A DNA stretch of 64,000 bases from Candidatus Pseudoruminococcus merdavium (GCA_904419745.1 CAJFSS010000016.1:1-64000); one strand, 5' to 3'. Positions 26,584 through 35,400 are shown, numbered from the stretch's first letter. Notes: generated from the sequence alone by a model not told the origin. Numbers and translations are program-made.

Positions 26584-27317
26584 GTTGCTCCCTCCGTTTG
26601 CGTCCATGGACGGTAAAGTGACTGGGCCTGGCTTGTTGGTGTACCATTTTCATACATGAGAAAAGGGGACTCGGTTTTCAAAAAGGGTTTTCCTCCCTTT
26701 CTGCCTTCCAGGAGGAAGAGCCATGGAGCGCTGTGGGAATCTCGGTGAACAAACTGCAGCCGTTTTGGCTCAATGCCATATAAACGCATGGCACAGATAC
26801 TGTCACACAGACGCTCCGGCCGTTGGCAGATGCACAATCTTCCCCCAAATTGCAGCAGGCGGGAAGCAGAAAGGCAGAGATCCTCCAAAGTGCACATAGT
26901 TTCATGCCTGGCAATTTTATCGCTTGTTGTCTGACTGAGAATCCCTCCGCCATTTTGTTTGTAAGGAGGATTGCAGGTGATCAGCGTCAAGCTTCCCGGT
27001 TCAATGAAAGCAAGGCAGCGGATATCTGACAGAATGGGTTCTATCCTTCCCAAAAGATGCGATTCCTCCACAGAGCGTCGGCACTGCTCGATGGCTTGCT
27101 TTTGAATATCGACTGCGTAACAATAAGAGGGGAGCACATTGTCCCGATGCCAAAGAAACGGAATGATTCCACAACCGGTTCCAAAATCCGCAGCGCGATC
27201 TTTTGGATGAGCATGGGCAAACCGGGCAAGCAGGAATGCATCCGTTCCAAAGGTATGTTCTTTGCTGACCAATAGGGATAAATCCTCCCGCAGTTTTTCC
27301 CAGCGTTCCAAAGACAT
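26574..27317 (-). CDS. trmN6: TrmN6-like tRNA1(Val) A37 N6-methyltransferase
   Basis: 247 aa from the ATG at 27317, 8 nt after AAAGGAG; a GTG three codons earlier is inside the spacer. Rossmann methyltransferase with 'AADFGTGCGIIPFLWHR' (SAM site), 'AVDIQKQAIEQC', and NPPYKQNGGG, the NPPY adenine N6-methylation motif. It matches YabB/YfiC proteins and its place next to rsmI in the darA-holB-ricT cluster is the Bacillus order. The exact tRNA target is inferred from the family. Confidence 0.88.
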   Translation of the reverse strand: MSLERWEKLREDLSLLVSKEHTFGTDAFLLARFAHAHPKDRAADFGTGCGIIPFLWHRDNVLPSYCYAVDIQKQAIEQCRRSVEESHLLGRIEPILSDIRCLAFIEPGSLTLITCNPPYKQNGGGILSQTTSDKIARHETMCTLEDLCLSASRLLQFGGRLCICQRPERLCDSICAMRLYGIEPKRLQFVHRDSHSAPWLFLLEGRKGGKPFLKTESPFLMYENGTPTSQAQSLYRPWTQTEGATCR

Positions 27318-27421
27318 AAAAATCACTCCTTTGCCCGGTTTTCATATCCAGTCATAGCGACAGTTGATAAAGCAGCAAGTTGTATGCAGGCTTTTTACCA
27401 ATACTATATCATAAAACAAGG

Positions 27422-27462
27422 CAAAACAAAACACAACCCGTCCAGAAACTGGGCGGGTTGTG
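27422..27462 (-). terminator. Terminator of the ferredoxin gene
   Basis: CACAACCCG (27432-27440) pairs with CGGGTTGTG (27454-27462), with an inner CCAG/CTGG pair. On the minus strand TTTTGTTTTG follows. Confidence 0.75.
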
Positions 27463-27478
27463 CCGTTGTTTTAAAAAC

Positions 27479-27736
<258 letters not shown>

Positions 27737-27818
27737 CTAAATCCTTTATTCATTTTCTTGGTGTAATGAATTTTGTGAGAATTATGCACAAAAACAGTGG
27801 AGAACTATTCCCCTTTTT

Positions 27819-28667
27819 TCAGCTTTCCCCCGTCTGTTTTTCCCGTTTTTCCTGTGCATCACGCAGGACTTTTACCTGGGATTTGTGAAAAGAGGCGGGA
27901 GCTGCTGCAGGATCCTGTTCCATTTTGATTTTTAGTTCCCCGGTCAGCAGGTTCATGTCAACAACATTCCCTTTTCCCTGGGGTGTCTTAACATATGCTC
28001 CAACCTTTGGGGTTGCGCGGATCAGATCCTCATAAGCCTCCTGTTCATATTTTAGGCAGCACATCAACCTGCCGCAAGTACCGGAAATTTTAGTGGGGTT
28101 AAGGGATAATCCCTGTTCTTTTGCCATCTTAATGGAAACAGGTTGGAATTCCCCTAAAAAAGTGGAGCAGCAAAAAGGTTTTCCACAGACGCCCAGCCCG
28201 CCAAGCATTTTTGCCTCGTCCCGCACACCAATTTGCCGCAGTTCAATCCGGGTGCGGAATACAGAAGCCAGGTCTTTGACCAGTTCCCGGAAATCCACAC
28301 GGCCGTCAGCGGTAAAATAAAACAAGATTTTGTTGTTGTCAAACGTGTATTCCACGTCAATAAGTTTCATTTTCAGTTTGTGTTCATGGATTTTTTTCAG
28401 GCAGATATCAAACGCCTGTTTTTCTTTTTCCCGGTTTTTCTCCATCTGGGCCATGTCTTCCCTGGTTGCAACCCGTAATATTTTTTTGAGCGGATGGACA
28501 ATGTTTTCCTCGCTGATTTCGCGGTTTTCCATTGCAATTTCCCCGCATTCAATCCCGCGTGCGGTTTCTACAATGACATGGTCTCCTTTTTGTACTCTAT
28601 GGGAATCCGGGTCGAAATAATAGACTTTTCCCACGCTTTTAAAGCGTACGCCAATCACTTCAGCCAT
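27819..28667 (-). CDS. ricT: PSP1-domain protein RicT (YaaT)
   Basis: 282 aa. 'GVRFKSVGKVYYFDP' opens the protein, and the PSP1 core includes 'EYTFDNNKILFYFTADGRVDFRELVKDL'. Cysteines 161, 166, 167 (VCGKPFCC), 198, 203 and 204 (TCGRLMCC) are the conserved set that lets the Bacillus Ric complex bind [4Fe-4S] clusters. RicT works with RicA and RicF in RNase Y-dependent mRNA maturation and in sporulation and competence phosphorelay control. RicA and RicF are not here. It lies between holB and the ferredoxin gene. Confidence 0.93.
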   Translation of the reverse strand: MAEVIGVRFKSVGKVYYFDPDSHRVQKGDHVIVETARGIECGEIAMENREISEENIVHPLKKILRVATREDMAQMEKNREKEKQAFDICLKKIHEHKLKMKLIDVEYTFDNNKILFYFTADGRVDFRELVKDLASVFRTRIELRQIGVRDEAKMLGGLGVCGKPFCCSTFLGEFQPVSIKMAKEQGLSLNPTKISGTCGRLMCCLKYEQEAYEDLIRATPKVGAYVKTPQGKGNVVDMNLLTGELKIKMEQDPAAAPASFHKSQVKVLRDAQEKREKQTGES

Positions 28668-28690
28668 GGTATCCTCCTTAAAATTAAAAT

Positions 28691-29665
28691 TTATTCAAAC
28701 ACTCCAGCAAGCAAAATCCCATACTGGGTCAGCGCCAGGGTGTGGTTTGCGTTTTGATTTAAGTTTCCGGATATCTGTTTGGTGCAGGAGATGATATCCA
28801 AAATCTCCTTTGCACTGAGAACGGCATTTAACTTTTGAATACGTGTATCTGCCTGTTGGGTATGGCTGTGGTAGCGTTCTCTCAATGCATAACCGAAAAG
28901 TTCGGAAATGTCCTGCAAACAGGATAAAAATAATTTTCGATCTTTTTCCAGCGGGGAGAGTGCTATCAGGATTGCACTTTCTCTGCGTGTTGCAACACTT
29001 TCCATCAGATCAAACGCAAGGTCGCAGGACTCTCTGCGTTTTTCATCGCTGAGCAAGGCAAGACACTGGCCGATATTACCTTCGTATAAGCCGCTTGCAT
29101 AGGCGGCGTCCTTTTTAGAATGCCCCTCTGTTTCCAAATATGCGGCACATTCGGAAACAGAGGGTGGAAACAGAGAAATGGATTCACACCGTGAAAAAAT
29201 GGTTTCCAAAAGACTTTTTCGGGAATCCACCGTTAAAATTAAGACGCAGTGCAGGGGGGGTTCTTCCAGGAGTTTGAGCAGGGCATTTTGTGCCGGAATA
29301 CTCATGCTCTGGCAGTCGCTGAGCAGATAGATCTTCCGGTCAGACTGGTTAGGTAGGATATAGGCGCTGTCCCGGATCTCACGGATGGCGTCAATGTGGA
29401 AAGAGCGTGCCGATCCGTCCCCCTTTACCCAGACAAAATCGGGATGATTTCCAGCAAGGATTTTCTCATAGGTTCCTTTCTGGTAATCATCATTTAAAAA
29501 AAGAGATGCGGCATAAAGGGCAAAAGTTTTTTTGCCCGTCCCTGCTGCACCTTCTAATAACAGGGCATGCGGCATGCGCCCGCTGGTTAAAAAACCAGCG
29601 AGCGCCGCCTTCGCCTGTGTATTTGCAATAAATTTTTCAGAAAGCTCTAATCCCTGGAAACACAT
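28691..29665 (-). CDS. holB: DNA polymerase III subunit delta'
   Basis: 324 aa from the ATG at 29665; the longer open frame runs back into darA. AAA+ clamp-loader protein: 'MPHALLLEGAAGTGKKTFALYAA' holds a P-loop, 'SDRKIYLLSDCQSMSIPAQNALLKLLEEPP' is the classical delta-prime/gamma segment, and 'SRCESISLFPP' carries the SRC motif. It loads the beta clamp with gamma/tau and delta. The ribosome site is weak (GAGAAAG), suggesting coupling to darA, whose stop is 11 nt upstream. Confidence 0.92.
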   Translation of the reverse strand: MCFQGLELSEKFIANTQAKAALAGFLTSGRMPHALLLEGAAGTGKKTFALYAASLFLNDDYQKGTYEKILAGNHPDFVWVKGDGSARSFHIDAIREIRDSAYILPNQSDRKIYLLSDCQSMSIPAQNALLKLLEEPPLHCVLILTVDSRKSLLETIFSRCESISLFPPSVSECAAYLETEGHSKKDAAYASGLYEGNIGQCLALLSDEKRRESCDLAFDLMESVATRRESAILIALSPLEKDRKLFLSCLQDISELFGYALRERYHSHTQQADTRIQKLNAVLSAKEILDIISCTKQISGNLNQNANHTLALTQYGILLAGVFE

Positions 29666-29675
29666 GGACAGGTAA

Positions 29676-29999
29676 TCAGACTTTCTCAAACCGTTCAATA
29701 TCCAGGACAAAGATGGTAGCACCGCCAACAGTCACTTCAACCGGGAAGGTTGTGTACATGCCCACGCCATAGGAAGCAGAAGACGGAACCATCTGTACGC
29801 GTTTCTTACTGTGTTTGGAAATCACTTCGATAGCCTTGTCGACCTTTTCATCATCGGTACCAATGATGAACGTAGTGTTTCCCGCCATGAGGAAGCCTCC
29901 GGTGGTAGCGAGTTTGGTAACGGAAAATCCTTCCTTTGTCAGGCCACTCTGGACCGCAGAGCTGTCGTCACTGGATACAATAGCGAAAATAAGTTTCAT
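29676..29999 (-). CDS. darA: PII-like cyclic-di-AMP receptor
   Basis: 107 aa from the ATG at 29999, after AAGGAGG. 'KLIFAIVSSDDSSAVQSGLTKEGFSVTKLATTGGFLMAGNTT' is the signature of DarA/PstA (YaaQ), including the Asn, Gly and Thr residues that contact cyclic di-AMP. These trimers sense cyclic di-AMP, the nucleotide tied to potassium and wall homeostasis. It precedes holB as in Bacillus. The two RCK potassium-uptake regulators at 33.9-35.2 kb belong to the same physiology. Confidence 0.94.
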   Translation of the reverse strand: MKLIFAIVSSDDSSAVQSGLTKEGFSVTKLATTGGFLMAGNTTFIIGTDDEKVDKAIEVISKHSKKRVQMVPSSASYGVGMYTTFPVEVTVGGATIFVLDIERFEKV

Positions 30000-30049
30000 A
30001 AAAGCAACCTCCTTGGCATGCAAATTACAAACTATCTAAGTTTGTAATT

Positions 30050-31384
30050 TCATTTTACCACTTTTATGTTATTTATGCCATACATTTTTAAAATATTCTT
30101 ACTTTTTTTATCTATGACCTCACCTGGCATAACAACCGGCACACCGGGAGGGCAGGAAATCCTTGCATCTGCGCAGGTTCTCCCTTCTGCTTGTTCCAGG
30201 GGAATTAGTTCATAAGAGGAAAGAACCGCTTGCCGTATACTCATGACCTGTACCGGTGCAGAAAAATCCGCGACAGGATTGAAAATCGGTTGACGTTTTG
30301 GCAGGCAGGCGGCAAATGCCTCAAGTTTGTGAAAATCTTCTTCCCGGTTAAACGGGGAAGTGAGCAGGACCACCGCTCCTTGAGAGATAAATTCCGGTTC
30401 CATGCCGGCATTTCTCAGCCGGACAGCAAATTCTTCTCCGTAGTATCCGCCGTGCAGGGTGTCCAACACAATTCGGGTATCATCCCGAAGATAGGCAGAG
30501 GGAGTGGCAAATCCCCGCTGTACAAACAGGTCTTCGATCCGGGATACTCTGTTCCGCAACTGCTCAAACGCAGTTTTGCCCTCGGTAGATAACCAGCGTA
30601 TGGCAAGTTCTGTGGAAAGCATAATGAGATAGGAAGGGCTTGTAGAACCAAATAGGGACATCGTCTCTTTTGCGCCTGCAAGCAGCTCTGGATTGTTGAT
30701 ATGCAGCAAAGCGGCTCCGGTCAGGGCGGGGAGGGTTTTGTGCGCCGAGTCACAGCACAGATCCGCCCCCTGCCGGATAGGATGTTTCCCATCACAGACA
30801 CAGAGATGGGCCCCGTGGGCGTTGTCCACTAAAAGGGGGACGCCAAGATGTTCGCATTCTGCTTTGATTCCCCGAATATCGCAGAGAATGCCAAAATAGT
30901 CCGGGGAAGTCAGGTAGACGGCGGCGGCATCCGGGTGTCTTTGAAGGGCGTTACGCACCTGTTTGGGTGTAATGATCCCTGGAAACACACTGTCATCCAG
31001 TTTTTGAGGATGGAGCCAAACCGGCTCCAATCCCAAAAGTGCCATTGCGTTGATCGCCGCCTTATGGGAATTTCTTGCAAGAATGATCTTTTTCCCGCGC
31101 GGACGTACCAGAGAAAGCATGGTCTGGATGCAGAGAGTGCTTCCTCCCGCACTGTAGAGAGTACGGACGCTGTGATAGAGTTTCTCTGCATTTCTTTCCG
31201 CTTCCCGGAGGATACCACTGCATTCGAATAAGCTGTCCGCGCCCTGGATTTCCGTGATATCCAGCGAACACAGATCCTCTTGCAATAATGGGGGAAAAGC
31301 CCCTTTATGGCCCGGCATGTGGAAGCGAGAAATCTCGCTTGCCCGGTATGTTTTCAAAAAATCATATAGCGGTGTATCAGACAT
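30050..31384 (-). CDS. PLP-dependent Orn/Lys/Arg decarboxylase family protein
   Basis: 444 aa from the ATG at 31384, after GGAGG. 'ISRFHMPGHKGA' near residue 20 and 'DNAHGAHL' followed by 'CDSAHKTLPALTGAALLH' with the PLP lysine K216 identify the short, YaaO-type group of amino-acid decarboxylases. Substrate could be arginine, lysine or ornithine; it feeds polyamine synthesis. In Bacillus yaaO is followed by tmk and then yaaQ (darA); here tmk is missing from between them. Confidence 0.88.
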   Translation of the reverse strand: MSDTPLYDFLKTYRASEISRFHMPGHKGAFPPLLQEDLCSLDITEIQGADSLFECSGILREAERNAEKLYHSVRTLYSAGGSTLCIQTMLSLVRPRGKKIILARNSHKAAINAMALLGLEPVWLHPQKLDDSVFPGIITPKQVRNALQRHPDAAAVYLTSPDYFGILCDIRGIKAECEHLGVPLLVDNAHGAHLCVCDGKHPIRQGADLCCDSAHKTLPALTGAALLHINNPELLAGAKETMSLFGSTSPSYLIMLSTELAIRWLSTEGKTAFEQLRNRVSRIEDLFVQRGFATPSAYLRDDTRIVLDTLHGGYYGEEFAVRLRNAGMEPEFISQGAVVLLTSPFNREEDFHKLEAFAACLPKRQPIFNPVADFSAPVQVMSIRQAVLSSYELIPLEQAEGRTCADARISCPPGVPVVMPGEVIDKKSKNILKMYGINNIKVVK

Positions 31385-31398
31385 TCTTATCCTCCGGG

Positions 31399-31836
31399 TT
31401 ATGATGAATGGAATTTTTTTCGGATTAATTCTTCTGGCAGGCCGGTGATGTCGGCAATTTCCCCAATCGTCACACAGTCCCTCAGTTTCAGCTCTTCCGG
31501 CAGATCCCTGAGCAAAAGGCAGGCGCAAAATTCATCAGCCTCCCGTTCATAGCGTTCCTGAAGGAAATATGTCTTTTCCTTCAGAAAATGGGAATTCAGC
31601 CGAGGATGCAGCAGCGCATGTCCCAATTCGTGGGCACAGATAATCTTGCGCTGCTTTCCCTCCAAATTTTCATTGAGAAAAATAAACGGTTCCTCTGAAA
31701 TTGAGAGGAAAAATCCGTCGATCCCTTGCGGTAGTTCTACAAATAGGATGGTAATATTCAGCGCGCTACTCAGTTCAAAAGGGTCGTCCGTCCCATATCG
31801 GCGATACAGGGAGGCAACATAATGCTGCATGTCCAT
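31399..31836 (-). CDS. ImmA/IrrE-type zinc metallopeptidase
   Basis: 145 aa from the ATG at 31836, chosen for an AAAGGG site 9 nt upstream and because the preceding gene stops at 31841. H69-E70-L-G-H73 in 'IICAHELGHALLH' is the zinc site, with a downstream 'YEREADEFCACLLL' third-ligand helix, matching family M78. Such peptidases cut an XRE repressor encoded beside them, switching on the repressed genes; ImmA of ICEBs1 is the model. Here the partner is the XRE gene 4 nt upstream, and the target may be the divergent sigma-like gene. No integrase or phage gene is nearby. Confidence 0.85.
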   Translation of the reverse strand: MDMQHYVASLYRRYGTDDPFELSSALNITILFVELPQGIDGFFLSISEEPFIFLNENLEGKQRKIICAHELGHALLHPRLNSHFLKEKTYFLQERYEREADEFCACLLLRDLPEELKLRDCVTIGEIADITGLPEELIRKKFHSS

Positions 31837-31840
31837 AAGA

Positions 31841-32215
31841 TCAGCCCTTTCTCTCTCCCTTATGGCGGGAAGCCGCCAGAGATGCACCGAGATGGATGGC
31901 CTCTACAATCTTGTCAATGTCGCTTTCGTCCAAAGGAACGCCGTGGAACATCAGGCCCTCCTGGGAGAGCATGGTTTGTCTTAGTTCGTGGATAATATCT
32001 TCCAGTTCTCCAGAAGAACTATTGTGGGCGTGGAGCAGAAAGTCACTGGATACATGAAAATAGTTACAAATTTTTATCAGGGTGTCATGATCCGGTTCTC
32101 TACGTCCCTGCTCATACATTCCGATGGCGCTTGCAGAAATTCCTAACTGTTGGGCCAAATCATGCTGTGTCATGCGGCGTTCCCTACGGAGTTGTTTCAG
32201 GCGTTGTCCAAGCAT
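31841..32215 (-). CDS. XRE-family repressor, ImmR-like
   Basis: 124 aa from the ATG at 32215, 7 nt after AAAGGAGA. Residues 3-62 are a HTH_3 domain: 'LGQRLKQLRRERRMTQHDLA', 'LGISASAIGMYEQGRREP', 'CNYFHVSSDFLL'. The C-terminal half is hydrophilic and is the likely cleavage or dimerisation region. The gene is first in an operon with the ImmA-like peptidase. A palindrome ACACGAATTGTGT fills the spacer of its own promoter, and a near-identical one fills the spacer of the divergent promoter, so this protein probably represses both. Confidence 0.86.
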   Translation of the reverse strand: MLGQRLKQLRRERRMTQHDLAQQLGISASAIGMYEQGRREPDHDTLIKICNYFHVSSDFLLHAHNSSSGELEDIIHELRQTMLSQEGLMFHGVPLDESDIDKIVEAIHLGASLAASRHKGERKG

Positions 32216-32236
32216 AGTCCCATCTCCTTTTGTACT

Positions 32237-32265
32237 AAGATAACACAATTCGTGTTTTTTAACAA
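32237..32265 (-). promoter_or_regulatory. XRE promoter with internal operator
   Basis: Minus-strand TTGTTA (32260-32265), 17 nt, TATCTT (32237-32242). The spacer contains the palindrome ACACGAATTGTGT (32243-32255). Confidence 0.6.
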
Positions 32266-32285
32266 GATTTCCTTTGTAAAAGGAA

Positions 32286-32314
32286 TTGACGATACACGAA
32301 ATGTGTGATACGTT
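32286..32314 (+). promoter_or_regulatory. Promoter of the sigma-like gene with internal operator
   Basis: TTGACG (32286-32291), 17 nt, TACGTT (32309-32314). The spacer holds ACACGAAATGTGT (32294-32306), centred in it. The -10 is weak, as expected for a promoter that needs release or help. Confidence 0.55.
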
Positions 32315-32337
32315 AAAAGTATAAAGGGGGAATCGCT

Positions 32338-32628
32338 TTGCTGTATGAGGAAGTACTGAACCGGGAAGCACTTCGGATGTATTTGAGCAAATCCTATGAT
32401 TCAGAATCTGTGGATGGCAGATATGCCATGGCTTTGAAAATTGTTTCAGGAGTTATTCAAAACTGTCTTACACAACGCCAACGGGAAGTAACCATGCTGT
32501 ACTATGGTTCCGGTATGTCGCTTGATGAAATTGCCCAAAAGCTTCAAGTCAATAAAAGTACAGTGAGCCGCCATCTTTCGCGGACCAGAAGTAAAATTCG
32601 GAAAGTACTTGTCTGCCTGGAAAATTAA
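32338..32628 (+). CDS. Sigma-70 region 4-like DNA-binding protein
   Basis: 96 aa from a TTG start at 32338, 7 nt after AAGGGGG. Residues 45-92 form a sigma region 4 helix-turn-helix: 'LTQRQREVTMLYYGSGMSLD', then 'EIAQKLQVNKSTVSRHLSRT'. There is no region 2, so it cannot act as a complete sigma factor; it resembles small transcription activators of the YlxM or phage ArpU kind. It is divergent from the XRE/ImmA pair and its promoter carries the same operator. Targets unknown. Confidence 0.8.
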   Translation: MLYEEVLNREALRMYLSKSYDSESVDGRYAMALKIVSGVIQNCLTQRQREVTMLYYGSGMSLDEIAQKLQVNKSTVSRHLSRTRSKIRKVLVCLEN

Positions 32629-32722
32629 CCGTTCCGTGGACACTGGACAGGTTTTTGAATACAGGGATGCCACAACAACGGGAGAATTGTTCTATGGCGC
32701 TATGGAAAACAGGAGGTATATT

Positions 32723-33235
32723 ATGATCATTAGACAGGAAACACAACAGGATTTTGAAGCGGTTTATCAGTTGATTCAGGAAGCGTTTTCCACCGTGGAG
32801 CATAGGGATGGAAACGAACAGGATCTAGTGTCGGCCCTGAGGAACAGCGCGTCGTTTGTCCCGCCATTGTCTTTGGTTGCAGAGATAGATGGAAAAGTGG
32901 TGGGCCATATCCTATTTACCAAGGCAACAGTTGGGGAGGATCCTGTTTTGGTTTTGGCCCCGCTTTCTGTATTACCCGCTTTTCAGAGGCAGGGGATCGG
33001 GGCTGCCTTGATCAAACGGGGACATGCCATTGCAGAGGATTTGGGATTTGCTTATTCCCTTGTTTTGGGGAGTGAGACCTACTATCCCCGTTTTGGATAT
33101 CTTCCAGCTAGTCAATTTGGAATTGAAATCCCCAAAGGGATGCCGGAAGCAAATTTTATGGCTGTCCAGCTGCGGGAGGATGCAAAACCAATTCGTGGGG
33201 CAGTGACCTATGCAAAGGAGTTTGGAATATCATAA
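32723..33235 (+). CDS. GNAT N-acetyltransferase, YhbS-like
   Basis: 170 aa from the ATG at 32723, 6 nt after AGGAGG; the longer frame upstream overlaps the sigma-like gene. 'LAPLSVLPAFQRQGIGAALIKRGHAIAEDLGF' is the acetyl-CoA binding motif A (Q/RxxGxG/A), and 'VLGSETYYPRFGYLPA' is the YhbS-type C-terminal segment. The acceptor is unknown. It lies 94 nt behind the sigma-like gene and could be transcribed with it. Confidence 0.86.
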   Translation: MIIRQETQQDFEAVYQLIQEAFSTVEHRDGNEQDLVSALRNSASFVPPLSLVAEIDGKVVGHILFTKATVGEDPVLVLAPLSVLPAFQRQGIGAALIKRGHAIAEDLGFAYSLVLGSETYYPRFGYLPASQFGIEIPKGMPEANFMAVQLREDAKPIRGAVTYAKEFGIS

Positions 33236-33251
33236 AATGTTGTCCAATCTT

Positions 33252-33293
33252 ATTACAAAAGGGTGCGGGAATTTTCCCGCACCCTTTTGTAAT
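33252..33293. terminator. Bidirectional terminator, 20-bp perfect stem
   Basis: Arms 33252-33271 and 33274-33293, core AAAAGGGTGCGGGAA. It separates the convergent acetyltransferase and nitroreductase genes. Confidence 0.8.
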
Positions 33294-33316
33294 AAGATCT
33301 ACTGTTTGTTCACGTT

Positions 33317-33841
33317 TCACCATTTGTTAAAATGGATTTTTTCAGGGTCAAACCGATCGTCCACAGCGCTTTCTTTTAAAACAGAGGGCCAGCCAATCGA
33401 GACAATGCACAGGGGGATAATGTGTCCCGGCAGTTCCAGTGTTTTGATGACACGCTGCATTTTGTCCGTTTGTGGATAGGTGCCAAGCCAGACGGCTCCA
33501 AGTCCAAGTGCATTGGCGGCAATCAAGATGTTTTCCGTCGCTGCACTGCAGTCTTCAATCCAGTATTCTTTTGCATGCCGCAGCGCCAAGTTCCAGTCCC
33601 CGCATACCACAATAGCCACTGGAGCACGGCGGAGCATTTCTCCGCTTCCATTTAAGCCGTCGGCGAGTTCACCAAGGATTTTGCGATCTCTTACAACCAC
33701 AAAAGCCCAGTCCTGATTATTGATTGTGCTAGGGGCAATCATCGCCGCATGGAGCAGGGTTTCTACCATCTCGTCAGAGACGTCCTTCTCCGTATAATCT
33801 CGGACGCTGCGCCTTGAAAAAATAGCCTGTAAAGCCTCCAC
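33317..33841 (-). CDS. Nitroreductase family protein
   Basis: 174 aa. 'AIFSRRSVRDYTEKDVSDEMVETLLHAAMIAPSTINNQ' holds the FMN-binding RRSxRxY motif, and 'GLGAVWLGTYP' the second flavin contact. Nitroreductases of this short type use NAD(P)H to reduce nitroaromatics, quinones or flavins. The physiological substrate is unknown. It is a single gene with its own start signal (AAAGGGTGAT). Confidence 0.9.
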   Translation of the reverse strand: MEALQAIFSRRSVRDYTEKDVSDEMVETLLHAAMIAPSTINNQDWAFVVVRDRKILGELADGLNGSGEMLRRAPVAIVVCGDWNLALRHAKEYWIEDCSAATENILIAANALGLGAVWLGTYPQTDKMQRVIKTLELPGHIIPLCIVSIGWPSVLKESAVDDRFDPEKIHFNKW

Positions 33842-33918
33842 AATATCACCCTTTCTAAACGATGTATGTTTATGCTGTTTAAGGTACTCTTCTGCTCATA
33901 TAGTGGATAAGTACCCCG

Positions 33919-34599
33919 CTATCTTCTCTTTAAGTCCTTCGGATCAAGGTGCAGTGCCAATGCCAGGTTATGGGTGGCTGTATTTTTCGCCACGACTAAC
34001 ATCTTGTCACCGGAATGGATCCGCGTGCTTCCGTTTGGGACAATGATATCATCCCCTCGGGTGAGGGTGACAATAATGGCGTCTTTTGGAAGATTTAAAT
34101 CCATCAGGCATTTCCCGTCCAGCGGATGATCCTCCTCCAATTGGATTTCAGAGAGCGTGGTTTCCCCACGGTTGAGAGACATCAGTCGACGGATTGTCGC
34201 AGTATCGACCTCTTGTTCCAACATACGAGCAATACTATCAGTAGAACTAATTGGAATATCAACTCCAAGTTGTTTGAGTATTTCCACGTTTTTAGGATTA
34301 TTGACACGGGCAACTGTCTTTTTCACATGGAACTTCATTTTGGCAAGCTGGCACGCAATCAGGTTATTTTCATCCTGTCCAGTCGCGCCAATCAATGCAT
34401 CACAGTGGGAAATCCCTGCTTCTTCCAAAACCTCAATGGTAGTGCCATCTCCGCAGATGACAGGGATATCCAGTTCATTCGCCGCACGGCGGCAGCTTTC
34501 CCGGCTCTGTTCTACCAAGATAGGGCTGTGCCCATGTTCCAACAGGGTTTTGGTCAGGTAATAACCAACCTTTCCGCCCCCGACTACAATAATATTCAT
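33919..34599 (-). CDS. trkA: TrkA/KtrA-family RCK potassium uptake regulator (second copy)
   Basis: 226 aa. 'NIIVVGGGKVGYYLTKTLLEHGHSPILVEQSRESC' is a Rossmann GxGxxG domain, 'CDALIGATGQDENN' the usual nucleotide-binding loop, and residues 140-215 form an RCK_C domain ('EDHPLDGKCLMDLNLPKDAIIVTLTRGD'). It would gate a TrkH/KtrB potassium channel in response to nucleotides or cyclic di-AMP. It follows another RCK protein gene by 15 nt. No TrkH/KtrB gene is in the window. Confidence 0.9.
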   Translation of the reverse strand: MNIIVVGGGKVGYYLTKTLLEHGHSPILVEQSRESCRRAANELDIPVICGDGTTIEVLEEAGISHCDALIGATGQDENNLIACQLAKMKFHVKKTVARVNNPKNVEILKQLGVDIPISSTDSIARMLEQEVDTATIRRLMSLNRGETTLSEIQLEEDHPLDGKCLMDLNLPKDAIIVTLTRGDDIIVPNGSTRIHSGDKMLVVAKNTATHNLALALHLDPKDLKRR

Positions 34600-34614
34600 G
34601 ATATTCCTCCGTTT

Positions 34615-35235
34615 TTAATCAATCACTCGTGCAAAGACCAGCCGATCTGTGCGCTTGAGCAAAACAGGATGTAGTGCGGTCATCGTAAAGGTGCCATCCA
34701 TATGGGATACGCCAAAGAGCTGTTCATTTTTGGCGACTGGGACACTGGAGGAACGCTTTCCGACAAGTTCACTGGGAACTTTGACAGAAGAAAAGGAGAT
34801 AGTCTGTGCGCCAAAAGTCATATTCCGGGTCTCCTCTTCATCTGTCAGTGCGGAGCACACAGAAGCAACGGTCAGATTGGTGGGGCAGATGGTGCTCAGT
34901 CCAAAGTGTGAAAAGACATCTTCCCGGTTTGGGTCATAAATGCGGACAATCACACGCTCAATTTTGAAAAATTCCCGGGCAAGCTGGGCAACCATGATGT
35001 TGACATTGTCGTCATGGGTGACGGCAGCAAGCGCATCACAGTTTTCAATTCCTGCTCTACGCAATACATCCTGGTCAATTGGGATACCAACAGTGGTAAA
35101 GCCGGAGAAATCCGCATCCAGCATGTGAAAATTCCGTTCGTCCTGGTCAATGACACTGACGTCATGCCCCATTTTATCGAGAACGGACGCGAGCCGCGAG
35201 CCAACTTTACCGCAGCCCACAACCAAAATTGTCAT
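34615..35235 (-). CDS. trkA: TrkA-family RCK protein (first copy)
   Basis: 206 aa. 'TILVVGCGKVGSRLASVLDKMGHDVSVIDQDERNF' and 'NCDALAAVTHDDNVNIM' mark the RCK_N Rossmann domain; the C-terminal part (from about 135) is a shorter and less conserved RCK_C-like region. It probably forms a mixed ring with the second RCK protein 15 nt downstream, as tandem TrkA genes usually come with one TrkH. The membrane partner must be elsewhere. Confidence 0.88.
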   Translation of the reverse strand: MTILVVGCGKVGSRLASVLDKMGHDVSVIDQDERNFHMLDADFSGFTTVGIPIDQDVLRRAGIENCDALAAVTHDDNVNIMVAQLAREFFKIERVIVRIYDPNREDVFSHFGLSTICPTNLTVASVCSALTDEEETRNMTFGAQTISFSSVKVPSELVGKRSSSVPVAKNEQLFGVSHMDGTFTMTALHPVLLKRTDRLVFARVID

Positions 35236-35371
35236 GACAAATCCTCCTTAAGAATCAGTCGATTTTAGGGTATTTCTGTTCATCTGATTGCTATTATAGC
35301 ACTGTTTTTTAGAAAGGGAAGCCCCAGTATATTTTTTCTAAAATTGGCGCCACAACCCGACTGGATTTTGC

Positions 35372-35400
35372 TTGACAAACTACGGGGAAACTCGTACCGT
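35372..35400 (+). promoter_or_regulatory. Possible promoter of glgB
   Basis: TTGACA (35372-35377), 17 nt, TACCGT (35395-35400). The -10 is poor. Confidence 0.4.
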
